A stretch of DNA of 64,000 bases from NCBI GenBank assembly GCA_033961575.1, contig CM066727.1, positions 156,969,434 to 157,033,433 on the forward strand. Reading direction: 5' to 3'. The notes under the pieces are model-generated. The model saw only the letters and a list, made by a program, of their open reading frames with translations. It did not search any database and had not been told where the DNA came from. Of the stretch, positions 23,644 through 34,689 are shown piece after piece. A program made the translations under genes and the position numbers. The DNA comes from Aselliscus stoliczkanus. Lineage: Eukaryota; Chordata; Mammalia; Chiroptera; Hipposideridae. Each line of letters begins with the position of its first letter. The first letter of the stretch is position 1.

Positions 23644-24107
23644 TCTTTTTTTTTCTTTTAATGTTTTATTGGGGGAATTGCGAGAGGGGAACAGCGTTGA
23701 GGAATCAGGGAAGGGGAACGGACAAGTTGCTGTCCTTTCGTTCTTCAGTCTAGTTGTGAAGGACGTCGCTTCACTGGCCCATGTTGATATTATCATTTTG
23801 CTCTTTCCAGGTGAGGCAGATTGGTCGCCGGCTCTTGGACGACCGCTCACGGGGGCTCAGGGCCGCTCACGTCAGCTGCTGGCCACTCATGGTAGCTCAT
23901 GGCAGCCCACTGCAGCCTCGCTGCAGTCTACGTTGTTGCTGGCAAATCACAGCAGCCCAGCTCCAGGTGGAGCTGTTGTTCACCATCTTACCTCTAGAGG
24001 GTGCAGCGTCACTGGCCCTCATATATGGGATCTGAACTGGGACCCTGCTGCTCAGAGCTTGTGCTCCTAAGCCAAGTCTTAACCAGCTGAGCCACTTGGC
24101 TGGCCCC
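23644..24107 (-). mobile_element. Long composite tRNA-SINE, reverse, with TSD
   Basis: Same layout as 19794-20238. In reverse it has a GGGCCAGCCAAGTGGCTCAG head, the GTGACGCTGCACCCTC boundary word, a GC-rich middle and CCCCCAATAAAAC near the tail. The duplication TATACCTC(G/A)GTTTCTT has one mismatch (23628-23643 and 24108-24123) and is itself MIR sequence. The 170-codon plus frame at 23558-24070, the longest in the window, is mostly antisense to this SINE and is not a gene. Confidence 0.92.
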
Positions 24108-24205
24108 TATACCTCAGTTTCTTAAGTCAATCAAATGAACTCACATATCTGAAGTGCTCTGCAGACTGTAAAGTGTTATATAAATGTGAATTGTTTTTTG
24201 TTAAA
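24108..24205 (+). mobile_element. MIR fragment split by a SINE
   Basis: 'acctcagtttcttaagtcaa' and 'gtaaagtgttatataaatgt' are MIR core and 3' text. The matching upstream part at about 23610-23643 lies on the other side of the SINE. Confidence 0.6.
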
Positions 24206-24434
24206 TCAATTCTTTAGAAATATAAACACAATAGGGAAAAAAGATGACAAGACCATAAAGCTAACAGAGGCTGTACTTCATTATTGATTCTATAGGAGTC
24301 TCTGCTTTATAGTAAAGCATCATGGGAATATTTTAGGCACCTTTGTCTGCCTGATGACAGCCTAACAACTCTATTTATATGACAAGCTGCATACTTTAGT
24401 CATTTGTAGAGCTCTATGTACTGATATAAAACAG

Positions 24435-24552
24435 AGGTATTTACATGCTCTTAGCAAGTCGTTTGAACTTTTTTAAGCCTCAGTGTCCTTCTCTGTAAAA
24501 CGGACATCATGTGAAATCAGGATAAATGTCTATGAGGATGCTGCTATAAGAA
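24435..24552 (+). mobile_element. MIR fragment
   Basis: 'tagcaagtcgtttgaacttt' and 'cagtgtccttctctgtaaaa' match the MIR core. Confidence 0.65.
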
Positions 24553-24573
24553 TCCATGGATTCATTAGTATTA

Positions 24574-24654
24574 TTGTGTTGTCAGAAAAGTCATGATGTA
24601 TTTTTTCTATGTTTTTTGTTGCAAAAATGCATCATGACTTTTCTGACAACCCAA
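24574..24654 (+). mobile_element. Mariner-type MITE, 81 bp
   Basis: A near-perfect terminal inverted repeat: the left end TTGTGTTGTCAGAAAAGTCA and its continuation match the reverse complement of the right end (TTGGGTTGTCAGAAAAGTCA) over 25 bp with one mismatch. It is flanked by TA at 24572-24573 and 24655-24656, the Tc1/mariner target duplication. Size and layout resemble the human MADE1 mini-element, but the ends differ. It has no coding capacity and would depend on a transposase in trans. Confidence 0.85.
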
Positions 24655-24659
24655 TACAT

Positions 24660-26816
24660 TTACTTTATGTGAAAAATGTAGACCAAGAAATTAATCCAAC
24701 ATAATAAATTCAAAACCTGGGCCTCCCAACCAGTCATCCCTAAAAGGCCTCATTATTATTTGTTTGCAACCAAATTGGAAGGAAGTAAACACTCCATCCT
24801 CCACAAATTCTCTGTCCTTAAAATGTTTCCCTTGCCCCCTCTCCCTTTTCTTTACCTTATCTTTTCAAAGACTCTTTGGCAACTACAGTCATATATCCAA
24901 CCACATTGATATTTTATTATCACAAAGTGCTCTGTCACTTCCTCCCCATAGCCTTTATTTTCTCTTATTTGCAGAAATGTGCTGAAAGATGAGATAATCC
25001 CTGGCCTAATGGATGAAAATATGATGATTTACCCTAAAATTGGAACAGAGAACAGTCCTTGGTTAAACCATTATCTATATTTAAGATCAGAATGCTTCTT
25101 TTGAAACTTACAAAGAATGTGTGTTGTTATTAATAAATTTCTCTGAGTACTGATTGTAGAAAATTCCCATTACGCAATGTGTAAAGTCTGACAATGTGCT
25201 ATTGGTTAATAAGATTGCCTAGGATGAGTTGATCTGAAATAGTCAAGTCTGCTGATATACAAATGAGAAGATAATTGGGAATTTGGAAAGGTTTGTTTAT
25301 GTTGGATCCTTCTTTGGAAGAGACACTCCGAAATCTCTTTATCTCTCCATATCAGAAATAATCTGAGGTGTCAGTGATGACAACGATCTTACTGTGGGTT
25401 GGACCTGCCCTTGTGTAAACTCTTCTGGCTTCCTCAGTGCTCCCAGGACTGAGTGGAGACTGAGCCCAGCACTCTCTGACTCTAAAGCCCTGTGATTCCT
25501 TTTTGACATAACCTCCGAGAACTCCTGTCTTCGTGGAAGAATCTCTCTTAGCTGTTTTCCAGGACCAGTCTTGGCCAAATTTGTGATGTGTTCTTCAGCT
25601 CCTTGCTCCTCACCTGTCTTCATTTCTCCTCCTTAGTCCTTCATCTTGCCTAATCTCACTGGCATTATCCAGTCTCCTTCCTGGACGAGACCACCTGGGA
25701 TCCTTTACAGGGTCCAGGCACGTTGGTACTTCCCGGATTCTGCCAGGAGGGGGAGCAGTGCTCTCAAATTGCCTTTGCAGACTAATTCCTTTATGGCTAT
25801 AAAACTTATTAAAGGCCAACGGCATCTCAATGTCATTTTTCTTGAGGTTATTTGGATTTTTAAATAGGAGGCAGAATAACAGCAGAGGAACAAGCAGGTG
25901 GATCTGGGACAGGCTATTTGGGCAGGGGAATTGTTCTAGCATATGTCCCTTGGTGCAATGGTGGCTTTGATGTGGGCAAGAGAGCAGTTGCAATCCACCA
26001 GCAATTCCTGTTTAGCCAAGGCTGCAGGATATTGATAGATATTTGTATTTCTGACTCTGGCTGGAGTAGAGACTTGGAGGAGGTGAACTTCAAGGCATAA
26101 GTTTGGTGGATGTGAACTGACAATTTAGTTGGAGGATTCCTATTTAATTAAGGAGAGTTCCTGCTATTGTCACCTCTTTTTTGCCCATGTCCCTTTCCTT
26201 GCCTCCATTTCTGTTTCGACACTTGGATGTGCACAGATCTGTGAGCCTAGGTCACCCTGAGAAGGAGAAAACATATTTTACTACTGCATCCAGCCATCTC
26301 TGTGATGGGGTATATAAGAACATTAGTGGGTAATAGATACTGAGGTGGCTGTGAAGCCTGTGAGTATGAAATGGATTAGGATGACGCATCATAGCTCTGT
26401 TAGAGTTCAAAGCATCAAGGAGGGCCCTGGGAAATTTTGTGCCCTGCAGAGAAGAAGGACAGCAGATCCACTGCCACTGCCCCAGTGGGCACTTATTAGT
26501 GCTTATAATGCTCTTGCCTGGTGGGTGACCTGTCACCCTCTAGTGCCTCCCACCTAGGGGTAGAATCCTAGAGATTTGTGCAGCTTGTTCCCTGGAGATA
26601 AATGACCCTGTGGATGGTTAAAGCCTTACCTGCTTCCTTTTACTTATTATCATATCACGTATCAGTTTAGTTTCACATGCTGCTTGCTGCTTAAAGTAGT
26701 GTTACCTGAATTAATGAGAACGGAGTCATTTCCCACCCCCTTCCTAGTACTCTGCCTAAATGTGTGGGTCCATTTTATTCTGAACCTGTAGGTAGATGGT
26801 ATCCCTGTCTTTTTCA

Positions 26817-26818
<2 letters not shown>
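24660..26818. other. Unassigned DNA, no gene
   Basis: About 2.2 kb. The segment at 25340-25990 is open in several frames on both strands (minus 25339-25623 and 25610-25993; plus 25646-25867). The longest, 127 codons, has no recognisable domain, and no exon boundaries stand out. Confidence 0.4.

Positions 26819-26819
<1 letters not shown>

Positions 26820-26855
<36 letters not shown>
26820..26855 (+). repeat. (GT)n microsatellite
   Basis: A pure GT run of about 36 bp. Confidence 0.97.
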
Positions 26856-26856
<1 letters not shown>

Positions 26857-27615
26857 CTTTCTCTATGATTCGAGATAAGATAACTCTCTACAGTGACTAA
26901 AGGAGGAAAACAAAAAGAGGGGGATGGAAAATAAAACTAGAGAAATTATATTCTGGCCAGAAGTGTCCCCATTTCATCAGCAAAGCTAGATTTCATGGCT
27001 AGAGCATCAGCAGAGGTAGACTTCACCTTGCTCCAGAGTAAAAACAAACTGGTCGATGGTTCTCTTAAATTTTTTTTTTTTTGAGCAAATATGTGCTAAG
27101 CCTTTAAAGTACACAATGTTTCTGAAGATAGCCATGATATATTTGAGGTAGAAATATCAGCATGGAAGAAAACAACAAAACAATGATCCTTCTGTTAGAG
27201 GCCTTTGAGATACAGAAAGACAAAATTAGGCATTAAAAACTTTTCTGTTATTCTGTTTTCCTAAAATAGAATGCTAGATATACAGTCCCTAACTGAATAT
27301 GTTAAATATGATGCAGAAAACTTGAAAAATGGAATTGGGAAAGAGTGAAGCCAAATATAATCCAGTATCTGGTAATCAGTAGAGAAGAATTGTAGACCTG
27401 ATTTCACAGAATCTGTAAATGGTTAAGATCACAATGAGCCAAAGATGTTGGGAACAGAGCCTAAGAAGGAGTTTGGATATATTTTCTTCAATTATTGCTA
27501 TTACAGGTGTAATACATTAATCCAATCACCTCATAAAAAAATTAAAATGTGATGGATAAGCCTAAATTCTTTTTTGCCTACCATTAAATCCTAGTGCTCT
27601 CTGCATAGGAAAAAA
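26856..27615. other. No gene seen
   Basis: AT-rich unique-looking DNA. Confidence 0.4.
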
Positions 27616-27619
27616 AATT

Positions 27620-29185
27620 GTGTATATTCTCGCAATTATTTACTTATGCATTTATAAATACTTATCACCTGTAGAGAATGTATATTATTGCTTTGGTGTG
27701 TATACTTTTCTTAAAACACAAATGATAGCATTCTGTATGTATTGTTCTGCAACATCTCTTTTCCACAACAATATGTCTTCAAGATCTTCCCATGTTAGCA
27801 TGTGTAACTCTATCTCATATACTACATAGCTCAGAATACACATATAAATGTCAGCTATTATTATTTTTAATTGATGTATAATATATGATAGTGAAAAAGT
27901 GCTTAGGTTATTTGACCATTGCCCTATTGGTAAACATTTAGGGTGTTTCCAGTTTCACTCTTACTTATCTTAAACATGCTTCCTTGGTCGTAAGTGCAAA
28001 TATTTCTTTAGGGAAGATATTAAAAAAACAGATTTACTGGGACCTGAGATGTGTACCATTTAGGTTTCTGTTAGCTGGTGGTGAGAATATATATTGGCCT
28101 ACACTCTCCGCCTACAATTTATTATCAGACACTAAAATTTTTGCCAATCTAATGGGTTACGGTGGTATATCTATTATTATTTTAATTTTAATTTTTTTTT
28201 ATTTCTAATGGAACTGAGCATTGTCTTTCAAGTGTTCAATGCCCTATTTGTATTTCCCTTCTATGAACTGCCTGCTTGCATTTTTTTTTTGGTCCGTTTG
28301 CACTGTCTCCCAGTTTTAGAGATTTTTCTTTGTCTATTCCAGAAACCAATTTTTAAATCTATCATATATGTTGAAGTGTCTTCTAGGCTACCACTTTTAA
28401 AAAATATATTTTTCTTCATGCTATTATTTTTCACATAAAGATTTTAATTTTGAAGTAGCTAATTTTATCAGTCCCTTCTATTATGCTTTTATTGTATTTG
28501 TATTCTAAGAAGGACCTACCTACCCAAGGTCATGCAAGTATTTTCATTTATTTGTTTTAAATACTGTTATGTATTTATCTCATCTTTAGGACTTTAACCC
28601 AGTGGAATTTATTTTGTAACTAGTATGAAATAAAGATATATTTTATTTGTTTTGAATGGGCATCCAGTTGACCTAACACCATTTATTACATAATTCATTC
28701 ATTGATTTGAAATGCCACCTGTAGCATATACTAAATTTCTATCTCTATATATATAGATGGCGGAATTTCTATTCTAGTCCAAACATCCACTTTATTTTTG
28801 TTCTAATACTATATTGCTTAGATTACTACAGCTTAAAGTAAAGTTTGACATTGGAAATTAGAAGTCCCAGAATTTGTTTTTCATTGCCAAAATTAACTTG
28901 ATGGCTGCTTTGCATTTACTCTTTCATATGAATTGTAGTATGATCTTAACCAAGTTATATAAAAAATAACTTGGGTATTTTCATTAGCATTGTATTGAAT
29001 TTACAGATTAATTTGTGGAGAATTGTGTGTTTACAAATATTGTATTTTTTCACGCACAACCAGATGTATTCTTGAGTAATATTTCATAGTTTTCTCTAAT
29101 GGGGTATTGTGCCTCTTGATAAATTTATTCAAGGTAATTTATAGTTTTGTTACTGTTGTGAATGGTATAGTTTTCAATTGCTTTT
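27620..29185 (-). mobile_element. Decayed L1, antisense
   Basis: Plus-strand text is the reverse of old L1 sequence: 'gatcttcccatgttagcatg', 'cctattggtaaacatttagg', 'gtttccagtttcactcttac', 'ctaacaccatttattacata' and 'tgtattgaatttacagatta'. Stops and indels break every frame, so there is no intact reverse transcriptase. Short frames here are antisense artefacts. Confidence 0.7.
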
Positions 29186-29675
29186 TGCAGGTGTATTAGA
29201 AACGGTAATACTTTTAGAATCTTTTTTTCATAACAGAAGTTTCTTATGTGAGGAACACTTACTCTTTTCAATGCTGAGAAACTGTTTTTCAAGCTTTAAC
29301 AGAGTGAGCAGAAATGCATACAAACATTTTTTCACATTTTTCTCTCCAGTGTTTGCAGTAACCCCAGCAGGGACCCATTGTTCTAACGTCTTCAGTGAGC
29401 TTTTGCTGCTCCTCTGATCCCTCTTGTGATGGCATTCTGGTATTTAAATCAAATAAGGCCACATAGATATTAATCTTGACTATAATAGACTTTGAAAAGA
29501 TAGCTACATTTTTAGAACAAACCAGTGTATATCAATTGGAAACCTTTGTGCAAGACACAGTTAGCTACTGTGATGTATAGAAAAATGAATAAAATGTTTC
29601 CCCTGCTCTCAAAGAACTTACAGTGGAGATGGCAGTGGGTGTGTTTTCAAGCTCAGCAGCTGCAAGTTCAGTAAA
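29186..29675. other. No gene seen
   Basis: The frame at 29178-29417 has no recognisable domain. A possible L2/MIR3-like piece lies at 29555-29640 ('cctgctctcaaagaacttac'). Confidence 0.4.
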
Positions 29676-29679
29676 ATAA

Positions 29680-29800
29680 TAATGATGGCTAACACTCATT
29701 GAATGAGCACTATACACCAGAAACATATACTGCTTTGTTTAATCTTTACAAAGCCCCCATGTTGGTCACATTATGAGTATTGACATTGTAGAGATGAATT
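29680..29800 (-). mobile_element. MIR fragment, reverse
   Basis: 'aatgatggctaacactcatt' and 'tttgtttaatctttacaaag' are reverse MIR text. Confidence 0.65.
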
Positions 29801-29849
29801 TTCTGTGTATAGGAGTACATAATAAATAAGCTGACTGGCTTTTTAAATT

Positions 29850-30178
29850 TTTTTTTAGTCCCCTTAGTTTATTTTTATTTTATTTTTATTAGTTTCAGGT
29901 GTACAAAGCAATGTAATAGTTAGACATTTATACCCCTCATCCAATCTACTACCCCTCTGACATCAAATATAGCTGTTCAATACCATTGACTACCTTCCTA
30001 TATTTAGTCAACAGAATATATATTTAATTAGAGTTGACATTCAATATTATTATACTTCAGCTTCAGGTATATAGTGCATTGGTCAGGTATCTGCACAGTA
30101 TATGAAGTGATCCCCGTGATAAGTCCAGTGCCCATCTGGCATCCTATATAGTCTTTACAACATTATTGTAAACCTCTG
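29850..30178 (-). mobile_element. L1 3' end, antisense
   Basis: 'ttattagtttcaggtgtaca', 'aaagcaatgtaatagttaga' and 'ccaatctactacccctctga' are the antisense of an L1 3' UTR widely seen in laurasiatherian mammals. It is less decayed than the copy at 27.6-29.2 kb. Confidence 0.75.
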
Positions 30179-30184
30179 GAATTT

Positions 30185-30945
30185 CCCTAAGTAATATGAA
30201 TGTCTTTGTTATTCATGGTGGGCTGCTCAAATCACACCTGATAGTTTATGCCAATGAGGTGACTCAAAGTGGGCCCCTAGATAGTGCCCATTCATGCTAA
30301 TGAGATGAGGCAGCAGGAGAAGGGTCAGTCAGAAAGACCAACCCTGTGATTAGAGGGCTGGGGCTTTGAGTCCCATGGTATCGGCCCAGCCTCCAGGGAG
30401 GTGGGGGGCTGGGGACTGAGTTCAATCTCCAATGATTCAATCAATCATGTCTATATAATGAGCCTCCAATAAAAACTCTGCACACTAAACATCAGGTGGG
30501 CTTCCCTGGTTGGCAATACTCTTTGAGTATTATCACACCACATAGCCAGGAGGAGGCAATGCTGTCCGCGACTCCATGGAGAGAGGGTAATCAGAAGCTC
30601 CATGTATGGAACTGTCCCAGAACTCATCCTACCCGTCTCTAGCCAGTTCTGATATGTATCCTTTTGTTAGCATAAAATTATAATTGTAAGTGTAGTGCTT
30701 TTCTGAGTGTTGTGAGTCAGTCAGCGAATTAGTGAACCAAAGGGAGCTCATAGGGACCCTATACATTTATAGCCAGCTGATCAGAAGCAAGGGTGGTCTT
30801 GGGGACCCCAAACTTGCAGCTGGCGTCTGAAGCGAGAGGGGTCTTGGGGAGGAGGACTGTGCTCTTCACCCGTGAAGTTTGGCCCAACTCGGTATCATTG
30901 AAGCCACAAATCACTGCAGGAAGTTCACTTGCTGGAGGCTCATTG
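30185..30945 (+). mobile_element. Endogenous retrovirus-like LTR
   Basis: It has 'gtctatataatgagcctcca', a polyadenylation-type AATAAA at 30469-30474 and 'tctgcacactaaacatcagg'. A repeated 'gtggtcttggggaccccaaa' style 3' part follows. The layout fits a solo LTR with U3/R/U5, without any viral gene next to it. Subfamily and exact ends were not determined. Confidence 0.5.
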
Positions 30946-31978
30946 TGCAAAACAAATGACCACCCTCCACTTCATCTTTCTTAGTTTCAGTGTTTGTATC
31001 TCAATGAGAAAGGGGGAAAGTCCCCTCACTGTTTTGCATTCTCTGTTTTGGATATAGCCACACTTGGGCCTTCCTGTGCAGAACCAGGCAGGAGGGTGTA
31101 AGAGGAAATGCTCACTCTATGGTATTGGTAAATCCAGGCCGAAGGGCTACATTTTCTGCTTATCGTCAGAATGCTCCAGAGAAAATCAGGCATCAGGGCT
31201 GGTGGAGAGCAGGGTAAAGAGTTCTCCAAAAGGAAACTCCCAGGCAAGGATCCTGTGAACTTTTCCGACCATATTTATCTTGTGCCTTAATTAATAGGCA
31301 GCAAAGCACAAAATGTTTATAAAATACAATTAAGATGCAGAACGGAGTCAATTTTATAGCCACTGGCTCAGAAAACATGTGCTTTCCTGTTTGAAAACTA
31401 CAAAGGTTTTTAACAACATGAAGCAAGAAGTACAAAGATTAATCTTTTTTTTTTTTCTTTTTGCATTGGTAGTTCCACTGAATGATTTAAGTCCAGTCTA
31501 TCGAGATTAAGCCTCAATTTGCATGTGTGCCCTCAGCGTGAACAGTGGTCTCGCCTTCAGCACCAAACTGCCCGTCTAGGGCATTTTGCTGCTCACAGAG
31601 TTCCAAAAATTCTAGTCACTCAAAATGTAGTACTATGAAAAGGATTCTGAAGAAACACCTTTTTCTTAACCAGCGAAAGTTTCTCAAAAATGTCATCCAT
31701 GTGGATGTTTGAGTCCCTAAGCAGGGTTGGAACTCTTATCCATGTCTCTGGGGCTGAAACCATACTGATGCTCCTTCTGAATGAAGCTTTAGCAGATCTG
31801 CCCCCATTTCCACAGCTGGGACAGCAGAAGTGATTTCTTCCACAGCTGAGGGACCACAGCTGGACTCTATGCCTCATTCTTCATGGGGGGTGGTCATTTA
31901 GAACATCCCTGAGCTGTGGCCACCATGCTTATAGGGAAGAAGCAATGAGTAAAGGATAATCTTTACATTTGACATCTC
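30946..31978. other. No gene seen
   Basis: Unique-looking DNA. Overlapping frames on both strands (31026-31258, 31193-31435, 31620-31877) carry no domain. Confidence 0.4.
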
Positions 31979-32421
31979 TGTTAGTTTCCTAGGACTGCTG
32001 TAACAAATTACTACAACTTTGGTGGGTTCAAACAAGAGAAATTTAGTCTTTCAAAGTTCCAGAGGATAGGCAAAATCAAGTTGTTATCATGTCCACAGTC
32101 CTTCCAAAGGCCACAGGGCAGAATCCATCCTTTTTGTCCCAATTCCTGGTGGCTCCAGGTGTTCCTTGGCTTGTGGCTGCATCACTCCAAATTTCGCCTC
32201 TGTCTTCAGATGGCCTTTCCTCTGCATCTCTGTGTGTCCAAATTTTCTTTCTCTTATAAAGGCACCAGTCATTAGATTTAGAGTCCATCCTCAATCTAGG
32301 ATGATTGCATCTCATATTCCATAACTAATTACGTCTGCGAAGACCCTATTTCCAAATAAGCTCACATTTTGAAGTTCCAAGGTAGACATGAGTTTGGGAG
32401 GACACTATTCAACTCACTACA
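31979..32421 (+). mobile_element. MaLR LTR, MLT1-type
   Basis: It begins TGTTAGTTTCCTAGGACTGC and ends CACTATTCAACTCACTACA, with TG...CA termini. Internal landmarks are 'gtgttccttggcttgtggct', 'tctgtcttcagatggccttt' and 'agaccctatttccaaataag'. This is a near-complete ancient solo LTR. The frames at 32076-32315 lie inside it. Confidence 0.75.
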
Positions 32422-32444
32422 GCATCAAAAGACACAGGTTTGAG

Positions 32445-32578
32445 GGCCGGCCGAGTGGCGCAGTGGTTAAGCGCTGGCTTGGGAAGCCAGCGGCCCCGGT
32501 TTGGATCCCACGTATGAGGGCCAGTGACACTGCCCTTTAAATAAATAAATAAATACATACATACATAAAAATAAAAAG
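32445..32578 (+). mobile_element. Short tRNA-derived bat-type SINE
   Basis: GGGCCGGCCGAGTGGCGCAG head, anticodon-arm-like CTGGCTTGGGAAGCCAG, B-box region GGTTTGGATCCC, end at GTGACACTGCCCT, then a structured (AAAT)/(ACAT)-rich tail. The duplication AAAAGA(CA/TG)CAGGTTTGAG (32427-32444 and 32579-32596) has two mismatches. Confidence 0.92.
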
Positions 32579-32757
32579 AAAAGATGCAGGTTTGAGTGTG
32601 CATTTTCCCAGTCTAATCTTTTTTGAGCCTCAATCCCCTCATTTATAAACAAAGTCTGATAATGACACCTACCCCAATTACCTCACAGAGTTTTAAGATT
32701 AAATGTGAAACTGGTGTTGAAACGAGTAAGGGGGTACATATGTAATGGAATGTCTTT

Positions 32758-32866
32758 TTTTTTTTTTTTTTTTTAGCGCAGTGTCACTGGCCCTCATATG
32801 TGGGACCGAACCGGGGCCGCTGGCTTCCAAAGCCAGCACTTAACCACCGCGCCACTCGGCCAGCCC
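32758..32866 (-). mobile_element. Short tRNA-derived bat-type SINE, reverse
   Basis: T-run, GCGCAGTGTCACTGGCCC, reverse B box (GGGACCGAACC, one base short), end CTCGGCCAGCCC. The duplication ATGTAATGGAATGTCTT / ATGTAATGGAAAGTCTT has one mismatch (32740-32756 and 32867-32883). Confidence 0.93.
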
Positions 32867-32883
32867 ATGTAATGGAAAGTCTT

Positions 32884-33042
32884 AACAGCTGGCATTAGGA
32901 TTTACTATCTTTGTTCAGGGAAACATTTTGATGGGACTGCCTGCTGTGAAAATGAGAGGTTGGGACTTCAGCGTGGGCAGTAACCCAGGTAAAAATTGTG
33001 GAGTGCTAAATGGCTTTGTCAATGTCAGGAAGAGGAAGATGT

Positions 33043-33048
<6 letters not shown>
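32884..33048. other. No gene seen
   Basis: Unique-looking DNA. Confidence 0.4.

Positions 33049-33080
<32 letters not shown>
33049..33080 (+). repeat. (TTA)n microsatellite
   Basis: A pure trinucleotide run of about 32 bp. Confidence 0.95.
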
Positions 33081-34460
33081 TCCCCTGAAGTGCAAGTGTG
33101 AGTGGGGGAAGGTTAAATATAACCTGGGTTTAAAGAAAGCACATAAAAGCCAGGAAACTGAGGCAATTCTTAAAAACCGAAATTGCTCCTTTGTGCTTTA
33201 AAGTTGTTTGCTCTGTGGTGTGTCTTGTGGTCCCTTGTTCTGGCTGCCCACATCTTCAGAAATGTCAAATACACTCAGAGGTCTTTTCAGGAGATAGGAT
33301 TTGGGAGGAATTATGTAACGAGATCATTGTGACCTGGGACAAAAATTGCATATGTATAAACTGGAGCCAGGAGATAGAGAAGACCATGAAAATGTCATCC
33401 TTCCCTTCACCCCTCCAGGAATTGGCAGAAAGTTGGGGGAGGGCTTTGGTTTTAAACAAGGCATGGAATTAGGGTTGAGCTCGTCTATATAGAATTCCCA
33501 GGGCAGGATAGCCCCAGGTGACACTGGGTACAGATACGATAGCACTGGATACAGATATGAAGAACTAAAATGGTTTGGAAAGGGGCATAGGACCTTTACA
33601 AAGCAGCAAAGGCAGATCCTTCTTCAAGACTGCAGCATTGTGCTGTTGCTGGGCTCACAGCTAAGAAGGGCACAGTCACCATTCTAGAGAAGCTCAGGGT
33701 CTAGAAAGAGAGATGAACCTGTGAACAGGTAGTAACCACACAAAATGACAAGTGCATTGAGAGTGATAAGTAGGAGCTGCAAAAGGAGAAGATGGGACCT
33801 GGGCCAGTCACCTAATCCAAGGTTGGATTTTAGTGAAGATTTGTCATGATGGCTTCTTGGATGCTGAGAATTTCCAAATGTCTTAAATAATGACCAAGAG
33901 TTGACCAGAAAAAAAGGCAGTGAAGATCCTTCTAATGTCCCTGGCCTGGACTGCTAATCTATCAGCACCTTTCTTTCTAGAAGGAATATGAGGGACTGAG
34001 GAAGAGATGTTTTGGAGAAGGCAGGGTCTAGCTGTGCTCCTTAAGTCACACTTCACTGGCAGTGCTACTTCTGCTTATCACTAATGACCAACTGTATTGA
34101 AATGGAGCCAACATGAAAGATGGCATGCACTTCCAATTATAGTTATAATAAAGCAAAAATAGTTGCAAGGTAAAAGCAAAAGCAATAAAAATATATTACT
34201 ATTAGAGCAGATTGTAAAAATTCATTAGGTAGCCAAACAAATAAATTACTGAACCACTAATCAATTCTTCAATCATGAAGGAAATTGCTTCTGATGTTTC
34301 AAAAGCCTTGTAGTGCCAATTTAATGATCCCTCTTTTCAAATGTGTCTCATCACTTATTCAGCTTGGATTGTACCAGGTGAATCATTAGTCATTAGTCTG
34401 GAGCCAGTTGCCATTTTCTCCAGGGAATGAAGCTTCCCCTTCCAAAAAAATAGGAATTTT
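33081..34460. other. Unassigned DNA, no gene
   Basis: A possible L2-like piece lies at 33690-33790 ('gatgaacctgtgaacaggta'). The frame at 33191-33472 shows Cys-rich residues but no recognisable domain and is overlapped by reverse frames. Confidence 0.4.
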
Positions 34461-34464
34461 TTTT

Positions 34465-34590
34465 TATCTATATCTATATCTATATCTATCTATATCTATA
34501 TCTATATCTATATCTATATCTATATCTATATCTATATCTATATCTATATCTATATCTATATCTATATCTATCTATCATCTATCTATCCTA
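34465..34590 (+). repeat. (TATATC)n hexanucleotide microsatellite
   Basis: Long runs of TATATC units with a few shorter TATC units at both ends, about 125 bp. It produces a Ser-Ile repeat frame that is not a gene. Confidence 0.97.
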
Positions 34591-34689
34591 TATTTTACAA
34601 AAACAAAAGTATATCATATGTGTATTGTGAAAATGAATAGAGAAAAATGTCTATTAAAATGCAGTTGAGAAGCTAGAAGAGAGAACTCT

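Noticed and set aside
23558..24070. Longest open frame in the window (170 codons, plus strand)
   Set aside because: Most of it lies inside the composite SINE read antisense. Similar translations appear at 4836-5233 and 19825-20439, which confirms a repeat origin.
25736..25756. CTCF-like site (CCAGGAGGGGGAGC)
   Set aside because: At least two core positions differ from the usual motif, and no supporting context can be seen.
25610..25993. 127-codon minus frame
   Set aside because: Several frames on both strands are open here, and none has a known motif, so chance is likely.
32445..32520. tRNA gene
   Set aside because: A and B boxes and an anticodon-like arm are present, but the acceptor and T stems do not pair, and the unit continues into a SINE body and A-tail.
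34408..34668. Ser-Ile repeat protein
   Set aside because: Translation of the TATATC microsatellite.
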